Position numbers and translations under genes: made by a program. 64,000 bases of DNA from Streptomyces sp. PR69 (GTDB lineage: Bacteria; Actinomycetota; Actinomycetes; Streptomycetales; Streptomycetaceae): positions 1 through 64,000 of the forward strand of contig NZ_JAOWCB010000017.1 of the NCBI RefSeq assembly GCF_026420845.1, given 5' to 3'. The notes beneath the pieces are model-generated. The model did no database searches, was not told where the DNA came from, and saw only the letters and a program-made list of their open reading frames with translations. How positions within the stretch are numbered: the first letter of the stretch is position 1; each line of letters opens with the position of its first letter. This document shows positions 35,046 through 43,183 of this stretch, one piece after another.

Positions 35046-35168
35046 TCCTCTCCCCCATCGGTGGTCCGGCCATGCTACGGCGTGGGTTCCGCGCCTGGCC
35101 GGGCGGCCTACGATGATCCGTGACAGCCAGCCGGACCCGCGCCGATCCACAGCTCCCGGAGGACCTCG

Positions 35169-36194
35169 ATGCCCGATCTGCGCCCCTTCATCGCGGGGCT
35201 GCCCAAGGCCGAACTGCATGTGCACCACATCGGCTCCGCCTCGCCCCGCATCGTCGCGGAACTGGCCGCACGGCACCCGGACTCCAAGGTTCCCGCCGAC
35301 CCCTCGGCGCTCGCCGACTACTTCACCTTCACCGACTTCGCGCACTTCATCGAGGTCTATCTCTCGGTCGTCGATCTGATCCGCACCCCCGAGGATGTGC
35401 GGCTGCTCACCTTCGAGGTGGCCCGCGACATGGCGCGGCAGAACATCCGCTATGCCGAGCTGACCGTCACGCCCTTCAGCTCGACCCGCCGCGGCATCGA
35501 CGAGAAGGCGTTCATGGCGGCGATCGAGGATGCCCGCAAGGCGGCCGAGGACGAGCTCGGGGTGGTCCTGCGCTGGTGCTTCGACATCCCCGGCGAGGCC
35601 GGTCTCGAGGCTGCGGAGGAGACGGCCCGGCTGGCGGTCGATCTGCGCCCTGAGGGGCTGGTGTCCTTCGGTCTCGGCGGGCCGGAGATCGGTGTGCCGC
35701 GGCCGCAGTTCAAGCCGTACTTCGACCGCGCCATCGACGCCGGTCTGCACTCCGTGCCGCACGCGGGAGAGACGACCGGGCCGCAGACGGTGTGGGACGC
35801 CCTCACCGAGCTGCGTGCCGAACGCATCGGCCATGGCACAAGCTCCGTCCGGGACCCCGAGCTGCTCGCCCATCTCGCCGAGCACCGGATCCCCCTGGAG
35901 GTCTGCCCCACCTCCAACATCGCCACGCGCGCCGTCGCGGACCTGGACCGGCATCCGATCCGGGAGATGGTCGCGGCGGGTGTGCCGGTGACGGTCAACA
36001 GCGATGACCCTCCCATGTTCGGCACCGACCTCAACACCGAGTACGCGGTGGCCGCCCGGCTGCTGGAGCTGGACGAGCGGGGCGTGGCCGGCCTGGCGAA
36101 GAACGCGGTGGAGGCGTCGTTCCTTGACCCGGCGGGCAAGGAGCGGATCGCCGCGGAGATCGACGCCTACACGGCCGCGTGGCTGGCCCGCTGA
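35169..36194 (+). CDS. mqnX: Probable aminodeoxyfutalosine deaminase (annotated elsewhere as adenosine deaminase)
   Basis: A 341-aa amidohydrolase of the adenosine deaminase family (COG1816). Metal and catalytic motifs are present: HVHHIGSAS near residue 18, HAGETTGP with the catalytic Glu, RIGHGTSS and NSDDPPMFGT. True adenosine deaminases have HxHLDG; the HVHHIGSAS variant matches the group reclassified as 6-aminodeoxyfutalosine deaminases in Streptomyces and relatives. These act in the futalosine route to menaquinone, which Streptomyces uses. The assignment rests on remembered family work and this motif. The start at 35169 has GGAGG upstream. A GDPD gene follows 43 bp later. Confidence 0.8.
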   Translation: MPDLRPFIAGLPKAELHVHHIGSASPRIVAELAARHPDSKVPADPSALADYFTFTDFAHFIEVYLSVVDLIRTPEDVRLLTFEVARDMARQNIRYAELTVTPFSSTRRGIDEKAFMAAIEDARKAAEDELGVVLRWCFDIPGEAGLEAAEETARLAVDLRPEGLVSFGLGGPEIGVPRPQFKPYFDRAIDAGLHSVPHAGETTGPQTVWDALTELRAERIGHGTSSVRDPELLAHLAEHRIPLEVCPTSNIATRAVADLDRHPIREMVAAGVPVTVNSDDPPMFGTDLNTEYAVAARLLELDERGVAGLAKNAVEASFLDPAGKERIAAEIDAYTAAWLAR

Positions 36195-36237
36195 AACCGG
36201 CCGCCCCGTGCGCCCCGTGCGGCAGCAGCCGGTCCTG

Positions 36238-36924
36238 ATGCGCCCCGTCGCCGCCGTGGCCCATCGCGGAGATCCGTACCGCGTCCGGGAGAACACGCTC
36301 GGCTCGCTGCGCTCGGCGATCGACTGCGGCGCGGACGCGGTCGAGATCGACGTCCGGCTGACCCTGGACGAGACGCCCGTGCTGCTGCACGACGCCTCGC
36401 TGAAGCGGCTGTGGGGCCATGACCGGCCACTTGACCGGCTTGCCCTGGCGCAGCTGAAGGAGCTGACGCTGGGCGGGGTGCCGACGCTGCACGAGGCGCT
36501 GCTCGCCACGGGCGCACACCGGCTGATGATCGATCTGCCGGGCGCGTCGGAGCGGTCGGTACGGACGATCGTGGGCGTGGTGCGCGAGTGCGGCGCGGCG
36601 GAGCGCGTGTACTACAGCGCGGGCGCCGCGACGATGCTCGCGGTCCGCGCCGCCGACCCCTCCGCCGAACTCGCCCTGACCTGGACGACCTTGGCCCCGC
36701 CCCGCCCCGTGCTGCTGGCCGCGGTGCGCCCGCGCTGGCTCAACTACCGCTTCGGCCTGGTCAGCGGGGAGCTGGTGGACCGGGTCCACCGCGACGGCGC
36801 CCTGGTCTCGGCCTGGACCGCGGACACCCGGCGCACGATGCGACGGCTGCTCGCCCATGGAGTGGACTCCATCACCACCAACCGGGTGGACGTCCTCGGC
36901 CGCGTACTGGACTCACACCGCTGA
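36238..36924 (+). CDS. Glycerophosphodiester phosphodiesterase
   Basis: A 228-aa cytoplasmic GDPD domain protein that hydrolyses glycerophosphodiesters to glycerol 3-phosphate and an alcohol. The catalytic and metal residues are visible: AHRGDPYRVRENT (His-Arg and Glu-Asn), DAVEIDVRLTLDETPVLLHD, and the barrel closes with VSAWTADTRRTMRRLLAHGVDSITTNRVD. The ATG at 36238 gives the typical N-terminus MRPVAAVAHRG, but a GTG at 36208 is also possible; neither has a strong ribosome site. It is probably co-transcribed with the deaminase and converges with the potD-like gene 42 bp away. Confidence 0.88.
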   Translation: MRPVAAVAHRGDPYRVRENTLGSLRSAIDCGADAVEIDVRLTLDETPVLLHDASLKRLWGHDRPLDRLALAQLKELTLGGVPTLHEALLATGAHRLMIDLPGASERSVRTIVGVVRECGAAERVYYSAGAATMLAVRAADPSAELALTWTTLAPPRPVLLAAVRPRWLNYRFGLVSGELVDRVHRDGALVSAWTADTRRTMRRLLAHGVDSITTNRVDVLGRVLDSHR

Positions 36925-36966
36925 TGACGGCGGCGTCCGGCCGAGGCACGGTCCTGCGGGGCGGCA

Positions 36967-38166
36967 CTACAGGCCCACGATCGCGTTCCAGCGTTTGGCG
37001 AACCGGGTGCGCTCCCCCGCCGTGATGTCGCGGGCGATCGCGAGCCGTGCCCGCATCGCGGCGTCCGGGAAGATCAGCGGGTCTTCGGCGAGTGCGGCGG
37101 TCTCCTCGTCGCCGGAGTCGGCGAGGACATCGCGGGCGGCGGGGACGGGGCACACATAGTTGACCCAGCTCGCCAGTTCGGCGGCGACCGCGGGGTCGTA
37201 GTAGTGGTCGACCAGCGCCTCGGCGTTGCGTTTGCGGCGGGCGAGGTTGGGGATCATCAGGGACTCCGACCAGAGCTCCGCGCCCTCCTCGGGCACGACG
37301 AACTCGATGTCGGGGTTGTCGGCCTGGAGCTGGATGACGTCTCCGGAGTACGCCTGGCAGGCGAGCACATCGCCGGTGGAGAGGTCCTTGATGTAGTCGT
37401 TGCCGGTGAAGCGGCGGATATGGCCGCGCCGGACAAGCTTGTCGACCTGTTCGCAGATGAGGTCGAAGTCGTCCTCTCCCCAGCGGGTGATGTCGACGCC
37501 GTTGCCCTGCATCAGCAGGGCGAAGGCCTCATCGAGCCCGGACAGCAGGGTGACCTTGCCGCGCAGATCGCCGGCCCAGAGTTCGCCGGTCTGCCGGATC
37601 TCCCGGCCGAGCAGCCGCCGGTTGTAGGCGATGCCGGTGATGCCGGACTGCCAGGGAACGCTGAAGCGCCGCCCTTCGTCGAAGGCGGGCGAACGCAGCT
37701 GTGGGTCGAGGTGCTCGGCCACGTTGGGCTGGGCGGAGCGGTCCATCTCCTGGACCCAGCCGAGGCGTACGAAGCGGGCGGCCATCCAGTCGCTGATGAC
37801 GATCAGATCGCGGTCCGTCTCCTGACGGTTGATCAGCGCCGGGCTGATCTTCCCGAAGAACTCGTCGTTGTCGTTGATCTCCTCGGTGTAGCGGACGGAG
37901 ATCCCGGTGCGCCGGGTGAAGGCTTCGAGCGTGGGGCGACGGGACTCGTCCTCGTCGTCGGTGTCGATGTAGAGCGGCCAGTTGGCGAAGTCCACGCTGC
38001 GGTCGCTGTCGGAGACGTCGCGCCGTGCGCGCTCGCCGGCCGGCACGTACGCGGCGGGGACTCCGCAGCCGGAGAGTGCGCCGCACGCGGCGATCAGCGT
38101 GCCGCCGGCGCCGAGGGAACGCAGCAGGGACCGTCGGGATATGGGGTGGTTCCGAGTCGCTGGCAC
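36967..38166 (-). CDS. Second polyamine-binding (PotD-like) lipoprotein, without adjacent permease
   Basis: A 399-aa protein clearly paralogous to the PotD at 30386: RFTGNDYIKDLSTGDVLACQAYSGD and NYVCPVPAARDVLAD occur at the same places. It has a twin-arginine signal (SRRSLLRSLGAGG) and a lipobox LSGC near residue 35. No permease or ATPase gene is next to it, so it may deliver an alternative polyamine to PotABC 7-9 kb away. The GTG at 38166 (MPATRNHPISRRS) is chosen because it leaves a normal signal peptide length; a TTG at 38202 is possible. Its 5' flank (38167-38371) has no gene. Confidence 0.85.
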   Translation of the reverse strand: MPATRNHPISRRSLLRSLGAGGTLIAACGALSGCGVPAAYVPAGERARRDVSDSDRSVDFANWPLYIDTDDEDESRRPTLEAFTRRTGISVRYTEEINDNDEFFGKISPALINRQETDRDLIVISDWMAARFVRLGWVQEMDRSAQPNVAEHLDPQLRSPAFDEGRRFSVPWQSGITGIAYNRRLLGREIRQTGELWAGDLRGKVTLLSGLDEAFALLMQGNGVDITRWGEDDFDLICEQVDKLVRRGHIRRFTGNDYIKDLSTGDVLACQAYSGDVIQLQADNPDIEFVVPEEGAELWSESLMIPNLARRKRNAEALVDHYYDPAVAAELASWVNYVCPVPAARDVLADSGDEETAALAEDPLIFPDAAMRARLAIARDITAGERTRFAKRWNAIVGL

Positions 38167-38371
38167 CCGGGAAGGATGGCCGCGGCCGGGGATGCGGGGC
38201 AATGGACGGTACGTCCATCCCTGCGGCGGGGCCCCGACACCCTGTCGATCATCAGGGCCGCCATGGCGGCGGCTGCCCGGACATCACCGTCCACGCCTGG
38301 CGACGGCCGCGCACCCTGCCGCCGGGCCAGGCCGCCCGGCCGCGGAGCGGCGTGCAGCGCACCCCGCCGCC

Positions 38372-38405
38372 CTGCATGCCGCCCCGGACGCGGGGCGGCG
38401 TGCAG
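38372..38405 (-). terminator. Hairpin terminator after the membrane protein gene at 38462
   Basis: ctgcatgccgcccc (38372-38385) pairs with ggggcggcgtgcag (38392-38405), 14 bp with one G-T pair and a 6-nt loop. It lies 56 bp past the stop at 38462. An extra partial copy of the right arm (ggagcggcgtgcag) lies at 38344-38357. Confidence 0.75.
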
Positions 38406-38461
38406 AGCGGCGCGCCAGGGGAGAGGTCTCCGGGAGGGGCGCCAGACCGCCGCCGCGGTGG

Positions 38462-39307
38462 TCACGGCGCGGGCGGGCCCGGTGTGCCTCCCGGGGCCGG
38501 ACCCGACGCCGCGCCCGGGCCGGGCGGGCTCTGCGCGCCACCCGGTGTCGGGCCCGGCGCCGTACCGGGCCCGGAGGCGGCCGGGCCGGAAGACCCTGGG
38601 CCGGCGGGCCCCGGCTCGGGGGTGCCGGGCCCGGCGGGCAGGTGTCCCGCGGTCTTCTCACGGGACTGGAGGATCATCAGCACCCCGGCCGCGATCACCC
38701 AGACGCCCAGCAGCAGCGGCGTCAGCCAGGCCGTGAACGGGCCGACCAGGCAGATGACGGCCACCGCGAACGCGGACCAGCCCAGCCACTGCGGCGCGGC
38801 GTGCGCCGCCGTCGCCACCCGCCAGACGGCGAAGAGCATGACGGCCGCGGCGACCATGGCCGCGACCATGCCCGCGTACTGCACCTCCAGCAGCAGGATC
38901 GCGATCAGCGCGGTCTGCGGGGCGACCGGGAAGACGTCTGCGTGGTCGACGGTGATGGCGTAGACATTGCCGGCGATCACCGCGACGAGCAGCAGCACCG
39001 TGAACGCCACACCGCCCAGCAGCACTTGGTGGGAGCGGTTCCCGGCCAGCCGGGCGAGGGCGACGAGGAAGAACAGGAAGAGCAGGCCCGCCAGCAGCGT
39101 CATCAGCGCCGTCGCCTCCGCGAGATGGCGGTTGCCGTCGTCGGCGTAGAAGGCGACCACGTCGCGGATCGCGCCGCGGCCCTCGATGTCCGGGGTGCGG
39201 TACCACAGCGCCTGGACCGCGATCAGCAGGCCGCCGGCCACCACACCCGCGATCCCGGGCCAGATGTCCTTGTGCGAGGTGACTTCCACGCTCTGCGACG
39301 CCGTCAT
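38462..39307 (-). CDS. Integral membrane protein of unknown function
   Basis: A 281-aa protein with about six to seven predicted helices (WPGIAGVVAGGLLIAVQALW, ALMTLLAGLLFLFFLVALAR, VLLGGVAFTVLLLVAVIAG, IAILLLEVQYAGMVAAMVAAAVMLF and others). A ~55-residue Pro/Gly-rich tail (repeated PGP units) ends the protein and is probably cytoplasmic. I do not recognise a domain. The ATG at 39307 has GGAGG five bases upstream. It stands alone between two strong terminators within the polyamine region, though nothing links it to polyamines. Confidence 0.8.
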   Translation of the reverse strand: MTASQSVEVTSHKDIWPGIAGVVAGGLLIAVQALWYRTPDIEGRGAIRDVVAFYADDGNRHLAEATALMTLLAGLLFLFFLVALARLAGNRSHQVLLGGVAFTVLLLVAVIAGNVYAITVDHADVFPVAPQTALIAILLLEVQYAGMVAAMVAAAVMLFAVWRVATAAHAAPQWLGWSAFAVAVICLVGPFTAWLTPLLLGVWVIAAGVLMILQSREKTAGHLPAGPGTPEPGPAGPGSSGPAASGPGTAPGPTPGGAQSPPGPGAASGPAPGGTPGPPAP

Positions 39308-39399
39308 CGTGGCCTCCCGCGCGAGCATCCCCGAGCCAGCCGTACGTACGCATGTACGTCCCCGAGCCGTACTGTCAGCTTAGGCAGCCTGACGCAGAT

Positions 39400-39443
39400 G
39401 CGCGCCCCGGACGCCCGCCGGGCGGCGGGTGTCCGGGGCGCGC
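39400..39443 (-). terminator. Hairpin terminator after the aldehyde dehydrogenase at 39464
   Basis: A perfect 13-bp stem (gcgcgccccggac with gtccggggcgcgc), extended inside by a cccgccg/cggcggg pair, 20 bp past the stop. Confidence 0.9.
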
Positions 39444-39463
39444 TCCCGGTCAGGGGCGTGGTG

Positions 39464-40903
39464 CTATGCGTTGAGCGAGGTCATCACATGCTTGACGCGG
39501 GTGTAGTCGTCGAAGCCGTACGCCGACAGGTCCTTGCCGTAGCCGGACTTCTTGAAGCCGCCGTGCGGCATCTCCGCCACCAGCGGGATGTGGGTGTTGA
39601 TCCAGACGCAGCCGAAGTCCAGCGCCTTGGACAGCCGCATGGCGCGTGCGTGGTCCTTGGTCCACACCGAGGACGCCAGCGCGTACTCCACGCCGTTGGC
39701 CCACTCGATCGCCTGGGCCTCGTCACGGAAGGACTGCACGGTGATGACCGGGCCGAAGACCTCGCGCTGGACGATCTCGTCGTCCTGCTTGAGGCCGGAG
39801 ACGACGGTGGGCGCGTAGAAGTAGCCCTTGTCGCCGACCCGGTGGCCGCCCGCCTCGACCTTGGCGTGCGCCGGGAGCCGGTCGATGAAGCCGGTGACCT
39901 GCTCCAGCTGGTTGGCGTTGTTCAGCGGGCCGTACAGCACGTCCGCGTCGTCCGGGCCGCCCGTCTTGGTGTCCGCGGCGGCCTTGGCCAGCGCCTGGAC
40001 GAACTCGTCGTGGATCGACTCGTGCACCAGCACACGGGTCGCGGCGGTGCAGTCCTGGCCTGCGTTGAAGTAGCCGGCGACGCAGATGTCCTCGACGGCC
40101 TTGGCGATGTCCGTGTCCTCGAACACGACGACGGGCGCCTTGCCGCCCAGCTCCAGGTGGACCCGCTTGACGTCCTTGGCCGCGGAGGCGGCGACCTGCA
40201 TGCCGGCGCGCACCGAGCCGGTGATGGAGGCCATGGCGGGCGTGGAGTGCTCGACCATCATGCGGCCGGTCTCCCGGTCTCCGCAGAGGACGTTGAAGAC
40301 GCCCTTGGGGAGGATGGAGCCGATGATCTCGGCGATCAGGACGGTCGAGGCCGGTGTGGTGTCCGAGGGCTTGAGGACGACCGTGTTGCCCGCGGCCAGC
40401 GCCGGGGCGAACTTCCACACGGCCATCATCATCGGGTAGTTCCACGGCGCGACCTGGGCGCAGACGCCGACCGGCTCACGGCGGATCATGGAGGTGAAGC
40501 CCTCCATGTACTCGCCGGACGCCCGGCCCTCCAGCATGCGCGCCGCGCCCGCGAAGAAGCGGATCTGGTCCACCATCATCGGGAACTCTTCGGTCCGGGT
40601 GAGCTCGACGGGCTTGCCGGTGTTCTCGCACTCGGCGGCGATCAGGTCCTCGGCGCGCTCCTCGAAGGCGTCCGCGATCTTCAGCAGGGCCTTCTGGCGC
40701 TCGGCGGGGATGGCGTCGCGCCAGGCGGGGAAGGCGGCCGCGGCCGCCGCCATGGCGGCGTCGACGTCGGCCTCCCTGGAGAGCGGCGATGTCGCGTAGG
40801 CCTCACCCGTCGCCGGGTTGATCACCTCGATGGTCCCCCCGTCGGCGGCGTCCTTGAACTCCCCGTTGATGTAGTTGCGCAGACGACGCAGCTCGGTGGT
40901 CAC
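39464..40903 (-). CDS. Gamma-aminobutyraldehyde dehydrogenase (second paralogue)
   Basis: A 479-aa aldehyde dehydrogenase with VHLELGGKAPVVVFEDTD, catalytic NAGQDCTAATRVLV and cofactor motif VAPWNYPMMMAVWKFAPALAAGN. Its best match is the aminobutyraldehyde dehydrogenase group. The GTG at 40903 (MTTELRRLRNYINGEF) has AGGAGG ten bases upstream; an upstream GTG at 40912 is too close to that site. A TAGGGT hexamer at 40974-40969 is a possible -10. It is divergent from the Lrp/AsnC gene and should oxidise the aldehyde made by the aminotransferase at 41611. The gene ends at a strong hairpin. Confidence 0.88.
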   Translation of the reverse strand: MTTELRRLRNYINGEFKDAADGGTIEVINPATGEAYATSPLSREADVDAAMAAAAAAFPAWRDAIPAERQKALLKIADAFEERAEDLIAAECENTGKPVELTRTEEFPMMVDQIRFFAGAARMLEGRASGEYMEGFTSMIRREPVGVCAQVAPWNYPMMMAVWKFAPALAAGNTVVLKPSDTTPASTVLIAEIIGSILPKGVFNVLCGDRETGRMMVEHSTPAMASITGSVRAGMQVAASAAKDVKRVHLELGGKAPVVVFEDTDIAKAVEDICVAGYFNAGQDCTAATRVLVHESIHDEFVQALAKAAADTKTGGPDDADVLYGPLNNANQLEQVTGFIDRLPAHAKVEAGGHRVGDKGYFYAPTVVSGLKQDDEIVQREVFGPVITVQSFRDEAQAIEWANGVEYALASSVWTKDHARAMRLSKALDFGCVWINTHIPLVAEMPHGGFKKSGYGKDLSAYGFDDYTRVKHVMTSLNA

Positions 40904-41089
40904 TGTTGCCACCCCTCCTGTCAGATGTCCGATGGGTGAGTTGCCCACATGCTGGAATGCCTGAGGCCACCCTAGCTCCAGCGGTGACGCTTTCGACAGG
41001 GTCAACCCTCGCCAACTTCGGATTCAGTGAGTTCCAAGCCTAAAAACTACGCTTTCCATCGCTGAGGGCTTGCGCGACAGACGAGACGC

Positions 41090-41608
41090 GTGCACAGTGA
41101 AGTGGTGGCCAGCCGTAGTGCAGACTCCAGGAACCCCAGCGGCGGCGGATCGGGGTCGTCGCCGACGATCGACGCCGTCTCGCTCGCGATCATCGAACAG
41201 CTTCAGGAGGACGGACGGCGTCCGTACGCCGCGATAGGCAAGGCCGTCGGCCTCTCCGAAGCGGCCGTGCGGCAGCGCGTCCAGAAGCTGCTCGACCAGG
41301 GCGTGATGCAGATCGTCGCCGTCACCGACCCGCTCACCGTGGGTCTGCGGCGTCAGGCGATGGTCGGCATCACCGTCGAGGGCGATGTCGACCCGGTGGC
41401 TGACGCGGTGACGGCCATGGCCGAGTGCGAGTACGTGGTGCTGACCGCGGGCTCGTTCGATCTGATGGTGGAGATCGTCTGCGAGGACGACGACCACCTG
41501 CTCGAAGTGATCAACAAGCGGATTCGTGCGCTCCCCGGCGTGCGCTCCACAGAGAGCTTCGTCTACCTCAAGCTCAAGAAGCAGACCTATATGTGGGGAA
41601 CCCGATAG
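41090..41608 (+). CDS. Lrp/AsnC family transcriptional regulator
   Basis: A 172-aa regulator: ~27 residues of Ser/Gly-rich tail, an AsnC-type winged helix (TIDAVSLAIIEQLQEDGRRPYAAIGKAVGLSEAAVRQRVQKLL), then the RAM ligand domain (VGITVEGDVDPVADAVTAM, AGSFDLMVEIVCEDDDHLLEVIN). Such proteins respond to amino acids or amines. It is followed after 2 nt by the aminotransferase, so the two are co-transcribed, and it is divergent from the aldehyde dehydrogenase at 39464. It probably controls both from the 186-bp gap, where the octamer acgctttc occurs twice about 60 bp apart. The GTG at 41090 is one of several in-frame GTG codons. Confidence 0.9.
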   Translation: MHSEVVASRSADSRNPSGGGSGSSPTIDAVSLAIIEQLQEDGRRPYAAIGKAVGLSEAAVRQRVQKLLDQGVMQIVAVTDPLTVGLRRQAMVGITVEGDVDPVADAVTAMAECEYVVLTAGSFDLMVEIVCEDDDHLLEVINKRIRALPGVRSTESFVYLKLKKQTYMWGTR

Positions 41609-41610
41609 CC

Positions 41611-42972
41611 GTGAGCAAGGACCTCTCCCAGACCGCCTACGACCACCTGTGGATGCACTTCACCCGCATGTCGTCGTACGAGAACGCCCCCGTCCCCACC
41701 ATCGTGCGCGGCGAGGGCGCCTACATCTACGACGACAAGGGCAAGCGCTACCTCGACGGGCTCGCCGGCCTCTTCGTCGTCAACGCCGGTCACGGCCGCG
41801 CCGAGCTCGCCGAGACCGCCTTCAAGCAGGCCCAGGAGCTCGCCTTCTTCCCGGTGTGGTCCTATGCCCACCCCAAGGCCGTCGAACTGGCCGAGCGGCT
41901 CGCCGGCTACGCCCCGGGCGATCTCAACAAGGTCTTCTTCACCACCGGCGGCGGCGAGGCGGTGGAGACCGCCTGGAAGCTGGCCAAGCAGTACTTCAAG
42001 CTCAAGGGCAAGCCGACCAAGTACAAGGTCATCTCGCGCGCCGTCGCCTACCACGGCACCCCGCAGGGCGCCCTGTCCATCACCGGCCTGCCGGGGCTGA
42101 AGGCCCCCTTCGAGCCGCTGGTGCCCGGCGCGCACAAGGTGCCGAACACCAATATCTACCGCGCCCCGATCTACGGCGACGACCCGGAGGCCTTCGGCCG
42201 CTGGGCCGCCGACCAGATCGAGCAGCAGATCCTCTTCGAGGGCCCCGACACCGTCGCCGCGGTCTTCCTGGAGCCGGTGCAGAACGCCGGCGGCTGCTTC
42301 CCGCCGCCGCCCGGGTACTTCCAGCGGGTCCGCGAGATCTGCGACCAGTACGACGTACTGCTCGTCTCCGACGAGGTCATCTGCGCCTTCGGCCGCCTCG
42401 GCACGATCTTCGCCTGTGACAAGTTCGGCTACGTCCCGGACATGATCACCTGTGCCAAGGGCATGACTTCGGGCTACTCCCCGATCGGCGCATGCATCGT
42501 CTCCGACCGCATCGCCGAGCCGTTCTACCAGGGCGACAACACCTTCCTGCACGGCTACACCTTCGGCGGCCACCCGGTCTCCGCCGCCGTCGGCCTCGCC
42601 AACCTCGACATCTTCGAGCGGGAGAACCTCAACCAGCACGTCCTGGACAACGAGAGCGCGTTCCTGTCCACGCTGCAGAAGCTGCACGACCTGCCGATCG
42701 TCGGCGACGTCCGCGGAAACGGCTACTTCTACGGCATCGAGCTGGTGAAAGACAAGGCCTCCAAGGAGACCTTCACCGACGAGGAGACGGAGCGCGTCCT
42801 GTACGGCTTCCTCTCCAAGGCCCTGTACGACAACGGCCTGTACTGCCGGGCCGACGACCGCGGCGACCCGGTCATCCAGCTGGCGCCGCCGCTGATCGCG
42901 GACCAGTCGACGTTCGACGAGATCGAGCAGATCCTGCGCACGGTGCTCACCCAGGCCTGGGCCAAGCTCTGA
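41611..42972 (+). CDS. Class III omega-aminotransferase, putrescine/polyamine type
   Basis: A 453-aa PLP enzyme. VFFTTGGGEAVETAWKLAKQYF holds the phosphate pocket, Asp254 is in LVSDEVICAFGRLG and the PLP lysine is Lys283 in TCAKGMTSGYSPIG. The N-terminus LSQTAYDHLWMHFTRM and the segment FLEPVQNAGGCFPPPPGYF are typical of SpuC-like putrescine:pyruvate transaminases, also labelled aspartate aminotransferase family. It would make 4-aminobutanal for the divergent dehydrogenase. The GTG at 41611 follows the regulator stop by 2 nt with GGGGAA upstream. A hairpin terminator follows. Confidence 0.9.
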   Translation: MSKDLSQTAYDHLWMHFTRMSSYENAPVPTIVRGEGAYIYDDKGKRYLDGLAGLFVVNAGHGRAELAETAFKQAQELAFFPVWSYAHPKAVELAERLAGYAPGDLNKVFFTTGGGEAVETAWKLAKQYFKLKGKPTKYKVISRAVAYHGTPQGALSITGLPGLKAPFEPLVPGAHKVPNTNIYRAPIYGDDPEAFGRWAADQIEQQILFEGPDTVAAVFLEPVQNAGGCFPPPPGYFQRVREICDQYDVLLVSDEVICAFGRLGTIFACDKFGYVPDMITCAKGMTSGYSPIGACIVSDRIAEPFYQGDNTFLHGYTFGGHPVSAAVGLANLDIFERENLNQHVLDNESAFLSTLQKLHDLPIVGDVRGNGYFYGIELVKDKASKETFTDEETERVLYGFLSKALYDNGLYCRADDRGDPVIQLAPPLIADQSTFDEIEQILRTVLTQAWAKL

Positions 42973-43013
42973 GCCCCTGACCCCGGCCCGACGCACCCGG
43001 CCCCTGGCGCCCC

Positions 43014-43057
43014 GGCCCGGTTGCCGCCATCCGAGTGAGATGGACGGCGACCGGGCC
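43014..43057 (+). terminator. Hairpin terminator after the aminotransferase
   Basis: ggcccggttgccgccat (43014-43030) pairs with atggacggcgaccgggcc (43040-43057) over most of its length with G-T pairs and one bulge; it lies 41 bp past the stop. Confidence 0.7.
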
Positions 43058-43183
43058 GCGTGCTTCGCGCACCCCCCGTACTGACTCCCTAGCGTGCCGA
43101 GTGACCGATCGGCCCTGCGTTCGTTCCCCCGTGCGAGGGAGTACGTGGGAGGGGGACGTCAGATCAGAACCGAGGTGTACGCC

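Noticed and set aside
35046..36509. Extension of the DUF4190 gene far upstream, antisense to the deaminase gene
   Set aside because: The ATG at 35045 has a good ribosome site and gives the normal protein; the upstream frame is antisense to a well-supported enzyme.
37982..40939. Long plus-strand open frame opposite the membrane protein and aldehyde dehydrogenase genes
   Set aside because: Composition is that of the complement of real coding DNA. It has no ribosome site and contradicts the strong motifs on the minus strand.
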